A stretch of 64,000 nt of DNA. Source: Antedon bifida (lineage: Eukaryota > Echinodermata > Crinoidea > Comatulida > Antedonidae). The stretch lies in assembly GCA_963402885.1 (NCBI GenBank), contig OY727099.1, positions 12,946,001-13,010,000 of the forward strand, read 5' to 3'. Of the stretch, positions 35,001-46,769 are shown piece after piece (position 1 is the stretch's first letter; each line of letters starts with the position of its first letter). Position numbers and translations under genes: made by a program. Under the pieces are notes generated by a model. That model was given only the letters and a program-made list of their open reading frames with translations, ran no database searches and was not told the origin of the DNA.

Positions 35001-38000
35001 AACCACGATTAATTGTAATCAAAGAAAATTATGTCCATTACATTAGACTATATCATACACGCCAAGAGACGGTACGAAGCCTGTGCCTTTTCCAAAAAAT
35101 AAGGGTTTGGTAATTTGGTTCTTACTATACGAACAATTTGTTTCAATTCGGTTGCGTCCTAATAGCATGGACCTATCAATAATAAGAGATCCATGGTCCA
35201 CCAACAAGCGCGAGAACTCTACAACGCAGCTCCTCCTACACGATGATGGGGTTCAGTCACGTTTTGAGTGCACTTAGGTGTCGTGAGTCAGGTCTTGTGT
35301 CTCCTTCTTCTTCTTCTTTTGCGTTCACTGCCGCATAATAAATACACTTGGCACATTGTTGATCTTGTTATTACAAATTTTATTCATTTAAGTGTCTTTA
35401 GCACTGGTTGTCTCCACTCCGTTTTCAGGCTAAAGAGGTTTAGCATTTCAGTTCTTTTTTTGGTCTATGTCTATTATGTTTAAAGTTTATGTATAACCCG
35501 AATTGGGATTTCAACAAACTTTTTTCAAGCCTTGCTTCAAGAAGTGAAATTGTGTTTGTATATAGTCTTAATTTTAATTATTATTGTTGTTCTTTGTATT
35601 TCAGCTACGTTCCGTTATAAAAATGTGTTCTAATAAAGATAAAATTGTATCAGACATACGCTCTTCTCTCAAGGTGCTCTAATACTGAAATAATTCCCTG
35701 GTTACACAGCAGCATAGTAGGCCTAATCAGAATGTACGCCCAAACCAGAGAGTGTAATTTCACTTCTCCCTGCCCAAACGGTTGTAGACTGCCTCATACA
35801 AAAAAGCTTATTTAATTTATAATTCAACTTACCATGAAGTCACATAACTAGGGCTGTAAAAAACGTGATACTTTAGAAAATAGCTATAACTTGTTTCTCT
35901 CCAAGAAACTGAATAACATTTTCAATGTGACCATTAATTGACCCAAATAATGATTTGTGCTTCCTCTGCGCCACCACTATCAACTCGTTTTATTTAGTAA
36001 TTAAAATATTGATTAAATGTTATGAACAAATAATTTGATTTTTCGACTAATATTCATTCAGGCGCTTTTCCTGAAATTATTATTCAATAACTCCAGGTCC
36101 ATACTGACAAACATGTAGAGTTGCAGTTGTTACAAATAATTAACAAATCAATTACGTGTGGTTCTCCAAACAAACAAAGTTACTAGGCTTATTCCTGAAA
36201 CTATAAGCATGATAAACAATGGACATATTAGACACATTTGTGTGTATAAATTGTATTATTAAAGTAGTTGATAACGAGAGCAAAAACAAGCAAAAATAAT
36301 AAGATTGTTTATTTTTAAATTTAATTTTACATTGTTTTTCGGAATATGATTTCTTAAAGGTTAAGTTGAATTCTTTTTTTCAAATGCCAAAGAAATTTGT
36401 TTTTATAATCTTTTTTTCCCCTTTTAGGCTTCCTTTGTAGAATTGTTTTTGTTGTTGTTTTTTTTTTTGTCTCTTCTAACAAATCTAACACGTCTCTTCA
36501 ACTCTTTACATTGGAGAACATAACCGTCAGTAACTAATTTATTTGCATTTCAATATAAGTATGACATAATTATAAATTATAAGGGAAAGACTTTTTAGAA
36601 AATTATATAATTTTTGACGTCTTAAATTGTTAAGCAGAAATATAACCACAATTCCATCGTTCTCTTGTTATTTCAGTCTAGACGAAGAGAACGACAGAGT
36701 TTTGTATCAAACTTGACGACTACATTGACTGTTTCAAGTTTAAAAACATTTTAAAGTACTGTAGTATTGTGTTTTGTACCTAGGTGAATTCCTATGGGCT
36801 ATAGCTACTGTATAACAACGCTAGGAAGTTGAATTAATGCGTAATTTAATCAGTATTAGGATATACGTGCCGATTGTCATAATAGTGCGCTTTAACATTT
36901 ATTTCACAGACCCTTTATTGCCAAGGTAAAAATAAAATTAAGTTTTCATATTGTTTTCATTGTTTCTTATTCTGCTACTGATTTTGATGTAGACATGTAA
37001 CCGTTTTATGGCTAATAAAATAAGGACGTTTCTACTAAAAACTATAATTTCCAACATAACGTTGTTAAGTACATCAAGGAAAGTAGAGAATATATATATG
37101 TATTTTCTAATAAATGTTTCTGAATAAGCCTTTAATGTTTTACCCAACCCTATTCTGGTTGTTGTTGTCTGGATTTTATAGTGCAACAAGTGTTGGAAAG
37201 TGCATCCAGTATATAAGCTGAAATAAACCGTCTTATGTACATTTTTGTTGATTATAACCTATACATTAACAAGATTTTAGTCGAAAGTACTTTTCTTGAC
37301 TATAATACTCCTTTTAAAAAAGGAGTTATTGACATGTGACGAATCATCGTTAAGAATCTGTATATCAATGTTAGATCACAGATCAAAATAGATTTGGTAA
37401 TGTGTGTTAAACACTTCTAATACTGCTAAATCACTACTACATAACAACTAATTTAATAATATTGATGATGAATTGTAGTTGTCTAATCGTTTGATAATTA
37501 ACCGGGGTTCAAGAAAGCCAACTTATCAGTGTCTCAGCAAATTAGACTTATCCTTTGGGATTGACTCGATTTATGAGTTCTAAATTTTGTGGAAACGGCG
37601 GTTTTTCACAATCACGTGACCAGTCTAGCAGGATCCAATCAATCCCAGTTGGAATGCTGGCAAACGTTAACTCGTCATTTAAAGATAATGTTCAAGAATA
37701 ATAAATGTATAAAATTAATATTAAATTAGAGTTGCCTGAAACATTATGTTATCTTTTTAGAAAAGTCAAATAATATAACTTGACTTTACTAAGATAATAT
37801 CTTGTAAATAAACATAGGCCTAATTAGTATAGCATATCCCAAGTTAAATTCCACTGATGACACACGACGCTCCTACAAATCACAACAAAACAGGCAAGAA
37901 ATGAATGAAGAAAACCGACTAAAAAAAAAAGACAATAAGAAATGTAGTGACGAATGTCGAGAAAGACCTCAATATCATAGATGCAAAATGACGATGGCAT

Positions 38001-40798
38001 CACCTTTTTTGTGATGTCAATGACAATTTGAAACTATCTTATGATGATACTTTTTAGCATTTAGTTACGTTGCAGGACCAATGAGAAACTGTCATTTTCA
38101 ATAGCATACTTTTCACTTAACAATTTTCTTTCTAATCATTTTCTTCGTTTTAGTGGAATGTTTTATACCATGCAGTATGTCGTATCACCCGGTATGTGCA
38201 CTCGATGGTGTCACATACAGCAACATGTGTATGTTTCATAATCATCGCAGATGTATTAATTCGCATTTGGCTGTACATCATAGGGGAGTATGTGGAGGTA
38301 ATGAACAAATGAACAAGATGCATGACGTGTCACACATCTAAACCGGAGCAAAATGATAACTTTTTAAGGATAATTTTTAACTGAAATATGTTTTTAATTG
38401 ATATTGGTAATTGACATTTATTTTCTTATTCTTCCCTACGAGTTAACTTATGAGTCAATTGTTACAAATTCTTGTTGAAGTATTTGTGTGTATTGTTTGT
38501 TTTTGTTGTGTTACTGCATGAAAGAATTTTATTACTAATATTTATGGCCTGCCCAACACAAGTTTCTCTTGGTTTATCCTTTTGATTTTACTTTTTGGGA
38601 TGTTGCCACTTAAAGAAATTTATTACCATTTGTGTTTATTTCATAATTATTTGTAAATTGAAATAAATGTTTTTATTGTTATTTGATTTGAAAAAATAAA
38701 TGTTAACTTGATTGATTGATGACTTTTATTTTTGTTACATATACACTCTTCCCTAAAAGGTAACAACTTACCGTAGGCCTATAATAAAATTATTAACAAT
38801 TTTTACTAAAAACTTGGAAAGTCCACAGACACTATTTTTTTTTATTTTGTCAAAGTACTTCTATTTTACAAGTTAATAACTTACAATATTATCAATTTTC
38901 GCAGAACATGTCCCACTTGGAGAGCGCATCCACAGAACGAACTAGGCATATTGTCAAATTTAAATTGTGGATAAGGTTTTGAGACAATGATATAAATGTT
39001 ACAGTATCAACAAAGCAATGATTACCAACATCCCATTAACAATGGCTGTCCTCTGACCAATTGCACCACATATCGAACGTATGTGGACTTACCGACAATA
39101 TTCATGTTTCATTCGCGAAAACAAAAGTAATCATATACCTATATTGTATTTTTATTTTATTTTGCCGATTTCTTTTAATTCTGTTTATAGCAAGCCGAGA
39201 CTGTTACGACAATGAAGATGGAAAATGGTGGAAGTACAATGAGAGAAAGGAGAACTGGAGGACATGCAAAGAATGGTGAAAGTCCATATTTGTTTCTGCC
39301 TTTAATATTATATTATTTCCAATAATAATATAATTCCAATTAAAATTGGTTTCGGTTACCGTCACCGTCCGTATATCCGGAATTTATGCAAAATCAATGG
39401 TTCAAATTTGTGTAGACTTTTTACGCTTATATATATAGCCTATATTCTGTTTGCTGTTACTCTTTAGATCAAAATTTCTTGTCATTATTCTATCTTGGAA
39501 ATATTTACGATTGCTGATAGATCCAAGTTTGTGTCACTTTGGAGAATGAATTTAGTATTTTTCAGCAAAACATCTTCTTAAAATATATAATGTTTTTTTT
39601 ATATATTATTATTTTGTTTTATTTTAAATCGCAGCACATGTGTCGGCAAAGTGTGGGCTTGTTCACAGTGTACTCCAGGTTGGTAATGGATTTGGATTCA
39701 ATAATAGACATTTTAGTAGGACAAGGGTTCGAGGCTCACTCGCACCATAGTTCTGGTGGTAGAACGAGTCTTCTCGAAGGACTATAAGTCGTAGGTCCAA
39801 ATACTCGTGTGCACCTTAAAGAGAACCTAGTACATCTTCCAAGGCGAGTAGGGACCCCGTTGTAGCTTACACAGCAATTGTCGGGGACAGACAAGAGCGC
39901 TATAAATGTTGCATGATGTGACCTTTAGAGGATAAGCATGTACTGACCTGGATGGAAATCACTTTAATGTTAAAATGATTTTCCATCTACAAACTGTACT
40001 TTATTTGTACTTATTATTAATATACGTGACAATAGCACAAACATTGTCATTTTCGCAATACTGACGATAAGACATTCTACGTGACTTATGATAAGGAAAC
40101 ACACTTACAGCATTTATGCTTTGCTGAGTGAGTGAAAAAAAAATTAGGGGATCATTAGTGTTTGCCTCATAATCCAGTTTTGGACCACATACGAACGCAA
40201 CATTAAACCAAACCACACCTCCCCGAAAGTTGTACAGGGTTCTTTTAAGTGCACACGAGCCAGATGTGTACAGTGAGCGTTAAGGCCTTATTCGAGAACT
40301 AAAACTAACGTGGTCGATCGAGGAGGAGTGTTTTGATATTATGGCTGTATTTTACAGTGTGCCCACGTACGCTCGGCGACAACTCAACTGTCTAGGGATA
40401 CTCTCGATTATTATTTTCATCAAATCAGGGAAGTATGAAATTATTAATTGTAACTTACTCTCCTGTTTAAACATTAGCCAACACACAAACATTTCCTACA
40501 AACAACACCCCTCCACTCCAGAAATTCAAAGGGAATCAAAATACCTGACAAAACAGTTTCGTATTATTAATTATGTATATATTATTACTTTTGTTTCAAA
40601 GGTAAAACGTTCTGTCCGGAACGATCATGCCCATGGCCTTGTTACTATGGATACCGCGTGGAAACCAACGGATGCCAGAGTTGTGATTGTATGCCACGTA
40701 AATACTGGTATCTCGCCGTAAAGGGAAACAATCATTACGACTGGACATACGCCTATTATTATAGACGTCGAAATAGCAGGAGGTGGAACAGGAATTAA
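32007..40798 (+). CDS. Secreted multi-module protein: Kazal + VWC-like + antistasin-like
   Basis: Exons 32007-32070, 38154-38297, 39191-39275, 39635-39678, 40602-40798; all GT-AG, phases 1,1,2,1 close exactly, 177 residues. Exon 1 is a signal peptide (MLALSTLVGLCLLSVCAA). Exon 2 is one Kazal module with six cysteines (C24, C28, C36, C47, C55, C68) and the hallmark PVCALDGVTYSNMC; by Kazal numbering the P1 residue is M30, suggesting a chymotrypsin/elastase/subtilisin-type target. Exons 3-4 give C74-Y-D..G..W then C95-x2-C98-x-C100 and C107-x2-C110, the pattern of a short VWC-type module. Exon 5 gives C117-x4-C122-x3-C126, YYGYRVETNGC137QSC140DC142, an antistasin-like module, then a basic Tyr/Arg-rich tail (YYYRRRNSRRWNRN). 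Kazal and antistasin modules are serine-protease inhibitors; the protein is likely extracellular. Inhibitor activity and target are inferred. Intron 1 is 6.1 kb. AATAAA lies at 40861-40866. Confidence 0.9.
32071..38153. other. Intron 1 of the Kazal/antistasin gene
   Basis: 6.1 kb with no supported exon. Contains several AGGCCT-rich patches, a (TCGG)n/(TTGG) microsatellite at 33761-33798 and a small hairpin at about 37303-37330 (CTCCTTTTAAAAAAGGAG). Frames at 33643, 34577, 35083, 35268 and 36938 have no motifs and no splice-phase fit. Confidence 0.6.
33761..33798. repeat. Tetranucleotide microsatellite (TCGG)n
   Basis: Nine TCGG/TTGG units in a row: TCGGTCGGTTGGTCGGTCGG followed by more of the same. 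Confidence 0.9.
39690..39905 (+). mobile_element. SINE-like dispersed repeat with a Pol III B-box-like motif
   Basis: Contains GGGTTCGAGGCTC (39725-39737), close to the Pol III B box GGTTCGANNCC. It is followed by CTCGTGTGCACCTTAAAGAG, AACCTAGTACATCTTCCAAG, GCGAGTAGGG and GACAGACAAGAGCGCTATAA. The blocks after the B box match copies at 20985 and, reversed, at 17440. A short reversed piece occurs at about 40215-40260. Sits just inside intron 4 of the Kazal gene. Confidence 0.6.
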
Positions 40799-40860
40799 CC
40801 GGTTTCAGAAGAGGTGTCAGCCAAGAAAAGAAGATGTTACAAATGACAATTACTGAACAA

Positions 40861-40866
40861 AATAAA
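40861..40866 (+). terminator. Poly(A) signal of the Kazal/antistasin gene
   Basis: AATAAA, 62 bases after the stop codon at 40796-40798. Confidence 0.6.
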
Positions 40867-42486
40867 TTTGGAATATAGGTATCTTATCAATTATCAGGAT
40901 ATGATACGCAATGAGCATTTCTATCCTGCAACAATAGGACTAACAGCTCTACAAAAATAGGGCAAAAAATACATAAAAGTCATTAATTATTTAGAACTTA
41001 CACAAAATGTTTCCACAATATACGGTTTCTCTGCTATAACTATTTTGCCTCATGTGGGCTTTAAAGTAGCTTCGGTATTATTTTGAGGAAGGTTGGACAG
41101 GGGGAGGATTTGTCTCTACGCATGTAGAAACTTGGTGTCGTGCCAGTTTGTGTGAATATAAAAATCCAATATATTTGTCTAATAATATTTAGATTAAATT
41201 TAAAATTATAGCAACTCACTCATTATTTAAAACTGCAGCAAATTAAAGTTTTGAATTGTTCTTCAGCTCAACTAATTTAAGAGTTAACATATTAATAATC
41301 AATCGAAATGTTTCATGAACCGAGGATGATTGTTTTAATGTTACTAATCTATGTTTTTTAACTCATTTTAATGGAAAGTAGAATAAGAATTGTGACACAT
41401 GTTATTTAAAAAAAGATCATAGATTTAAATTGACACAATGCATGATGTTTTGTTTTGATCATTTTATGCAGATCCTTATTTTTCATAGATGGCGCTCTAC
41501 CTGGTTGTAGTCAATTAGTTTGTCAAAGTGTTTGAGAACAAAAACAGGAAATAATGTTTGCAGTGTATAGTAACCGTGTAAGACAACTTTTATTGAATGA
41601 CACGTGATGGAAAGGGTACACTTATGTTTGTTAGTAATAAAATAAAAACTTGATTGTACTCAATTAATATAGCCAATAAAGGTTTATTCTTTCATTGTTT
41701 GATATTCGTAATATATTTCCGCATGTTTATTGTCGGTGAGTTCAAGGAGCGAAATTGCTTTTACTGGACAGAAATAAAAAATAATGCATGAGATTCTGGC
41801 ATAAGTCACAAAAACAAGAAACCCTAGTCCATAAATGATACAGTTCACAAACAACGCCCTGTGGTTTGTGGGACCATTTCCACAAACCACCATTATAATT
41901 TCTCAAGACCTCTTGTCTGAGAAAACGGTGGCGGTTTATCTATAGGTAACGGCAATCATAATAAACCAGCTTTGTGCCTAACTTTTCTTGATAAATCGAC
42001 ACGTTCCTATCAGCACTGATGTATATATATATATTATACTAGTATCTACTTTCCTCTACCCCTGAAATTGAGGCTTCATGTGCTTATGGGGTGAACACCG
42101 TAGGTAGCGAAAATCTTTAACGACGTTCGAGTATCTCTCGAAAACATGCAACGTTCGACTTCTAAACTACCTCTTTGCTAAGAAATATTTACTAATTAAT
42201 AATACTAGCGGCACACCGCCACGCTTAAAAGTGACTCGGTTCCCAGACTTACTATTTATGGAGAGGGGTGTTCAATGAATGTTCTACTTTTCGAGTATCT
42301 TGCACCCGCGCTATTGTCGGTTTATCCAGCTAAGTTAGGCACGAAATATATTATATTAGACTTGGACATTAATAAACATGGGCATATAGATGAATACATT
42401 AGTTCTCTGTAAATTATTTCATACACCGTTCGTTTTCGTCATTTAATTTTCTTCCTAAAAGGCCGAATTAAATTGAAATCTTAACA
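40867..42486. other. Intergenic stretch before the nested transposon
   Basis: No gene seen. Holds a 12-bp-arm hairpin at about 41863-41890 (TGGTTTGTGGGA / TTCCACAAACCA). Fragments such as GTCGGTTTATCC near 42315 resemble the DIRS terminus, suggesting further relics of that family. Confidence 0.5.
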
Positions 42487-42662
42487 CTAAAGCCCTGTTC
42501 GCACTGGACTGGTAAATTTAACCAGTAGCTTTACCCAATGTGACCAGAAGATTTAACCATCGTTCGCACTTTCATATTTTCACGCAGTATAGTTTTACAG
42601 TAATTTTACCGTGATGTTAAACACAACGATTGACTCACATGTGTTAACATTAGTCGCACGTT

Positions 42663-45030
42663 TAGACTACACAAACCAATAGAGATGTTGGTAGTCTATG
42701 AGGGCTGCTTACCTGGATAAACCGACAATATAGCCCTCTCTCTCAGAGGAGAGGATACAATTACGAAAAAGAAAATCCGTTTGGCACCCTTATCGGATAA
42801 TGGTCAGGTCCGCAACCATACCCTCAGGAGGGAGCCATCCAACGCAGTAGCGTCATCATTTCTCGAGTACACTTGTTGTCAGTGGGGACGGCGAGAGGGC
42901 GTTTATCCAGGTAAACAGCACTCATAGACTACCAACATCACTGTTGGTTTGTGTAGTCTATTTCGTGCCTGCTTTACCTGGATAAACTGACAATATAGCC
43001 AGTATAGCACCAGACTTCTATTCGGCGGCGAGCAAACAAGTAAATGAAAATTACGTACCTATAGACGAGGCTTCAGATTTGAAGTCACCACTGGTGCCTG
43101 GTTAGCGGATACATCCGATAGGTAATATTATGTGAACGTAGATTGCGTCCGCCAACATGCCGCTTTCAAAATGTCAGGGAGAGGTACTCCTGTGAACAGC
43201 GCCCAAGATGTGGCGACGCCAAGCACCTGGTGCATATTAGCCGGAGGAGTGTCCGAGGATTTGTATCCAGCGCGCGAATTGCTGCAACAACCCAATTTGC
43301 GATCGTTGACTTCGCTGCCGGCCGGAATGGAGACACTGAAGCGATAAACAGATGTGAAACACAGTCTCACACTGCTCTGGTTCTGATGTAGATCTTAAGA
43401 GCTCTAACAGGACACCAGAGCCTGTCCTCCTCAAACCCTGAAATCAAGGCAATGGTGGGGACGAAAACGGCGGGCGGCGTGAAGTTCAACGTTTGCGTCT
43501 TAGCTAGGAAGTCTTTTCCTAAAAACTAGCCGAACGCAACCTCGCTCAAACCTGATATGGCCCGGTTCTAAGGAGAGAGCGTGTAGTTCGCCTCGGCGCT
43601 TGCATGACGCCACGCCGTCTTTAGCGAAAGGTTGTATAGAATAGCCTTATCTAGCGGCTCAAACGGTGGACGTGTGAGAGCGACTAGGACGACGTTGATG
43701 TTCCAGCTGGAAACCAGGGCCTTCGATGGAGGCCGTTCTCTAAACATGCCACGCAGCAAACTTGATATTGTGGTGGGTGGAACATGTCGGTGTAATTGCA
43801 CCTATGGCAGACCGATACCCGGTGCGGTGCGGACCTGCAAACTACCTGACTCAAAGGCAATGCAGGAAGGCGCATATCCGGCCCAATGTCACAGTCTTGG
43901 GGTTTATCATAATCAGTTGGCCCTGGCACCAATTAAAGTAATGCTTCAAGCGGCTATTATAGACGGATCGGAGGTTCGAAGCAGAGTAAATACACGCGTG
44001 GCCGTGGAGAGCCCAAACGGCAACGCGACGAATTGGTATACTAACTTGATTGTGTATCTGGCGGAAGCGCAACCAGCGCTGGTCTTGCTCTGCAATAGGA
44101 ACATTAAAGTATGCGTCCTTCAAGTCTATTGTGGCCGCCCAGTCTTCTCGTCGTAGCCTCAGCAGGATGGACGAGATCGTCTCCATTCTGAACCTGCGGG
44201 ACCGAAATAACCGCTTGTTCAGACTCCGCAGATTTAATATGGGTCGCCAGCAGAAAACGGTACACTCGTGTCCCGGGTACACACTGAGTTCTACTGGCAC
44301 TACCGCCCCCTTGAGGAGTAGTGCATTGAGGCCTTCCATGAGTCCCTGTCTCTTTGTGGGCTCGGATGGTACTTTTGTTGGCCGAGGACCGTGATCTGCT
44401 GAAACAAGTTAATGACCTCCGGGTCATTTTGCGGCGGATGGTCTGAATCAGCCGGCTGGCTAGCCAGAATCGAAAGAAGATATCCAGCCATAGACGTGGC
44501 TGGATATCTACCGCTCTGCCGTTGACAGAATCTCCTCCGACCTAGAACTCGCCGCACTACTAAGAAAACTTGTTTTAGGCCTATTCGCATCTAAGCATTG
44601 GTCTTCGCGGACCCGTAGCTTGTAAGACCGCCGGGGAGAGTACATCCGGATCGACCGAAGCCGCAGCGGGGGCATGCATTGCAGAAGGAGCTTCTTCGTG
44701 TACTAGCGTGCCTGTCCGGTCCCACTTGGTCGAAGCACGGACGGGGACCTTTACACTGTATGCAACTCTACTATTCTAGATAAGCCTGGAATAACGGATT
44801 TCAACGTATCACACAACAAGGAAACTAAGCCTGACTCTAATCAAATATATCTTGATGCGCAAAGAACTTCTTCATCTTGTAACTTCTGGAATTCTTCTTT
44901 TCAATTCGTTTTTGTATCACGTACACACACTACGGCGGTGCTAAACGGATTTTCTGTTTCGTAATTGTATCTCTCTTTAAAAGGGCTATATTGTCGGTTT
45001 ATCCAGGTACTAAGCAGACACGAAATAGAC
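42663..45030 (-). mobile_element. DIRS-type (tyrosine-recombinase) retrotransposon, decayed
   Basis: Minus-strand coding remnants. The reverse transcriptase lies at about 44260-43851 (SLNKRLFRS, FRMETISSIL, then DWAATIDLKDAYFNVPIAEQ and RWLRF; the D-L-K-D-A-Y-F block is the RT motif A of DIRS elements). The tyrosine recombinase comes in two pieces: about 43710-43570 (PPFEPLDKAILYNLSLKTAW) and about 43270-43050 (HQVLGVATSWALFTGVPLPD, ILKAACWRTQSTFT, in-frame stop, YYLSDVSAN). The last tyrosines are in the place of the catalytic Tyr. The order RT then recombinase, and inverted terminal repeats (42665-42785 with 44935-45030, sharing ACCTGGATAAACCGACAATA), fit DIRS. It is frameshifted, stop-interrupted and internally deleted (no clear RNase H), so inactive. 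GC content is clearly above the flanks. Confidence 0.88.
42665..42959. repeat. Internal foldback at the DIRS left terminus
   Basis: GACTACACAAACCAATAGAG with ATGTTGGTAGTCTATGAG (42665-42703) is reverse-complementary, with few mismatches, to about 42920-42959. TACCTGGATAAAC pairs with GTTTATCCAGGTA at 42901. A second direct copy of GCTTTACCTGGATAAAC follows at 42970. Confidence 0.75.
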
Positions 45031-45190
45031 TGGACTCTCTAGCCGCGTGGTTAGTTTTACTGGGCAGACAGTGGTTGGTAAAAGCAACTATTAGAATTTA
45101 ACCCTGTAGGAATTGTAGCCAGTGCTCGGATTAAACTTTTCTTGGTAACTTTAGCCGGCGATTTTGAAATTAAGTCCAGTGCGATCGAGG

Positions 45191-46769
45191 ATTAATTACT
45201 GTACTTTTCTGTGAGGAAATGGGGATGGGGAAGATTGGAGATGCTAACACAAAATACAATTCATAATTCTATTATAAGTATATTTATTAAATTGCACGAA
45301 AAAACACAGATGGCTTTACCTGCAACAGTTAAAATTTACCAACAAAATAATATTTAATTTAATATTTTTATATAAAACCGTTTATATACAATACTGTATA
45401 TGTTTAGTACTGGAAAGAACAAACCAATCCATTTTTTATTTTGCCAGGATTAAACAGTATAGTTCCTTATAGTAACGACAGGGCTTTGGTTAGACATGTT
45501 AGGCATATACTCCCATGTGCAAATGAATAAAAGTGTATGTACCACTAATATTAGATTAGTTCTAACAAATGAATTCTAGTGTATATGATTATATAGTGCA
45601 ATCTACATTATATCTTGAAAGAAGTGTCTTTCATATATCATGCATATCATAAATACAGCATTTCTTCTTCTACAGTAACTTCTTGATTAGGTTTTACCAG
45701 TTAATTAGCTAACTTCTGGGTAAACTAAAGTGTTCTTTTTAAAAACTATTTAACAATTTTTAATAACATTTTAACCTTTGGTACATTTATAAATCTCTTT
45801 ATTTCTTAAATGTTACTGAATTTCAAACAGTCACATGGTCAATCAAGTCGAGCTCTTTATTTTCAAATTTAAAATCTGTGCTTTTCAATTTTTAGGATAT
45901 AGAATTTATAAAGCTATTGTTATATTACATAATATAAAGGATAATTCATATACTCATATAGTTAAAAAAAAACCACAAAATACAAAAACTATATTTCTTA
46001 TAAGATAATAATATTACATATTACAGTACAGTATTAGCTCAGACATTTCCCATCAATGCCCTACCTTTTAATCTGAATAAAATGTACAGTACCTTTCATT
46101 CAATCTGAATGAAATGACAAGAATCTACTTAAATAATACCTAAAATATTATATAAAACAAATAATGAATGTATATTCTTATATTCAACGTGGACTGGTAC
46201 AAATAATTTCATTTGGTGAAACATAAAATTCCATTTACACTGGGCTATGCCTCTGGAAAATAGACTTTTCATCTCATGAAATTATTTGTACTATTGAACT
46301 CATAATCATTCATTATTTGTACAGAATACTAAAGCCCACCACCTACAACTCCTGTACCAAAAAAAAAATAGTTAAGCGCTGCTGTTCATTGTCTAGCCTT
46401 CTTCGAAAATATGAATTGGAAAATAGATGGAAACAAAATTAATATAATGTTACTTTTACTAAAAGAACAGTAGGTACTGTACTGCAGATGTGTGAAAATG
46501 TTTTAGCCAATAGTATATTCTTTGCATATTTCAAGCTCATGGTTATAAAGTATGGGCCTAAAATAGTAGGGCTAACCAGGTCCTACTATTTCAGGCGCCT
46601 CAACCAATAGTTTACCATAAACTTTCAAAGCAAAGAATAAGTATACTGTATTAGGCAAGTGTTTATTTTATGTCAATATTTGTTTACACAATCTTTATAC
46701 CGGATCCAATTTTCGGTAAATTTCCCTGGCAAAAACAAGCTTCGAGAGAACGCTGAATTCAGTTACAAA
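45191..46769. other. AT-rich stretch downstream of PPP1R15
   Basis: No gene seen. Likely includes the PPP1R15 3'UTR; a minus-strand AATAAA lies near 46658. A foldback with 15-nt perfect arms lies at 46198-46212 and 46276-46290 (TACAAATAATTTCAT). Confidence 0.5.

Larger units (their letters stand above)
42487..45190. mobile_element. TIR element split by a DIRS insertion
   Basis: The left half at 42487-42662 starts CCCTGTTCGCACTGGACTGG. The right half at about 45031-45190, reverse-complemented, starts CCTCGATCGCACTGGACTTA. The two outer ends are inverted repeats of each other while the DIRS element lies between, so the older TIR element (about 330 bp) was interrupted by the younger one. No transposase is encoded by the halves. 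Confidence 0.55.

Noticed and set aside
43632..44156. 174-codon plus-strand frame
   Set aside because: Antisense to the DIRS reverse transcriptase and recombinase remnants. Long frames here come from the higher GC content.
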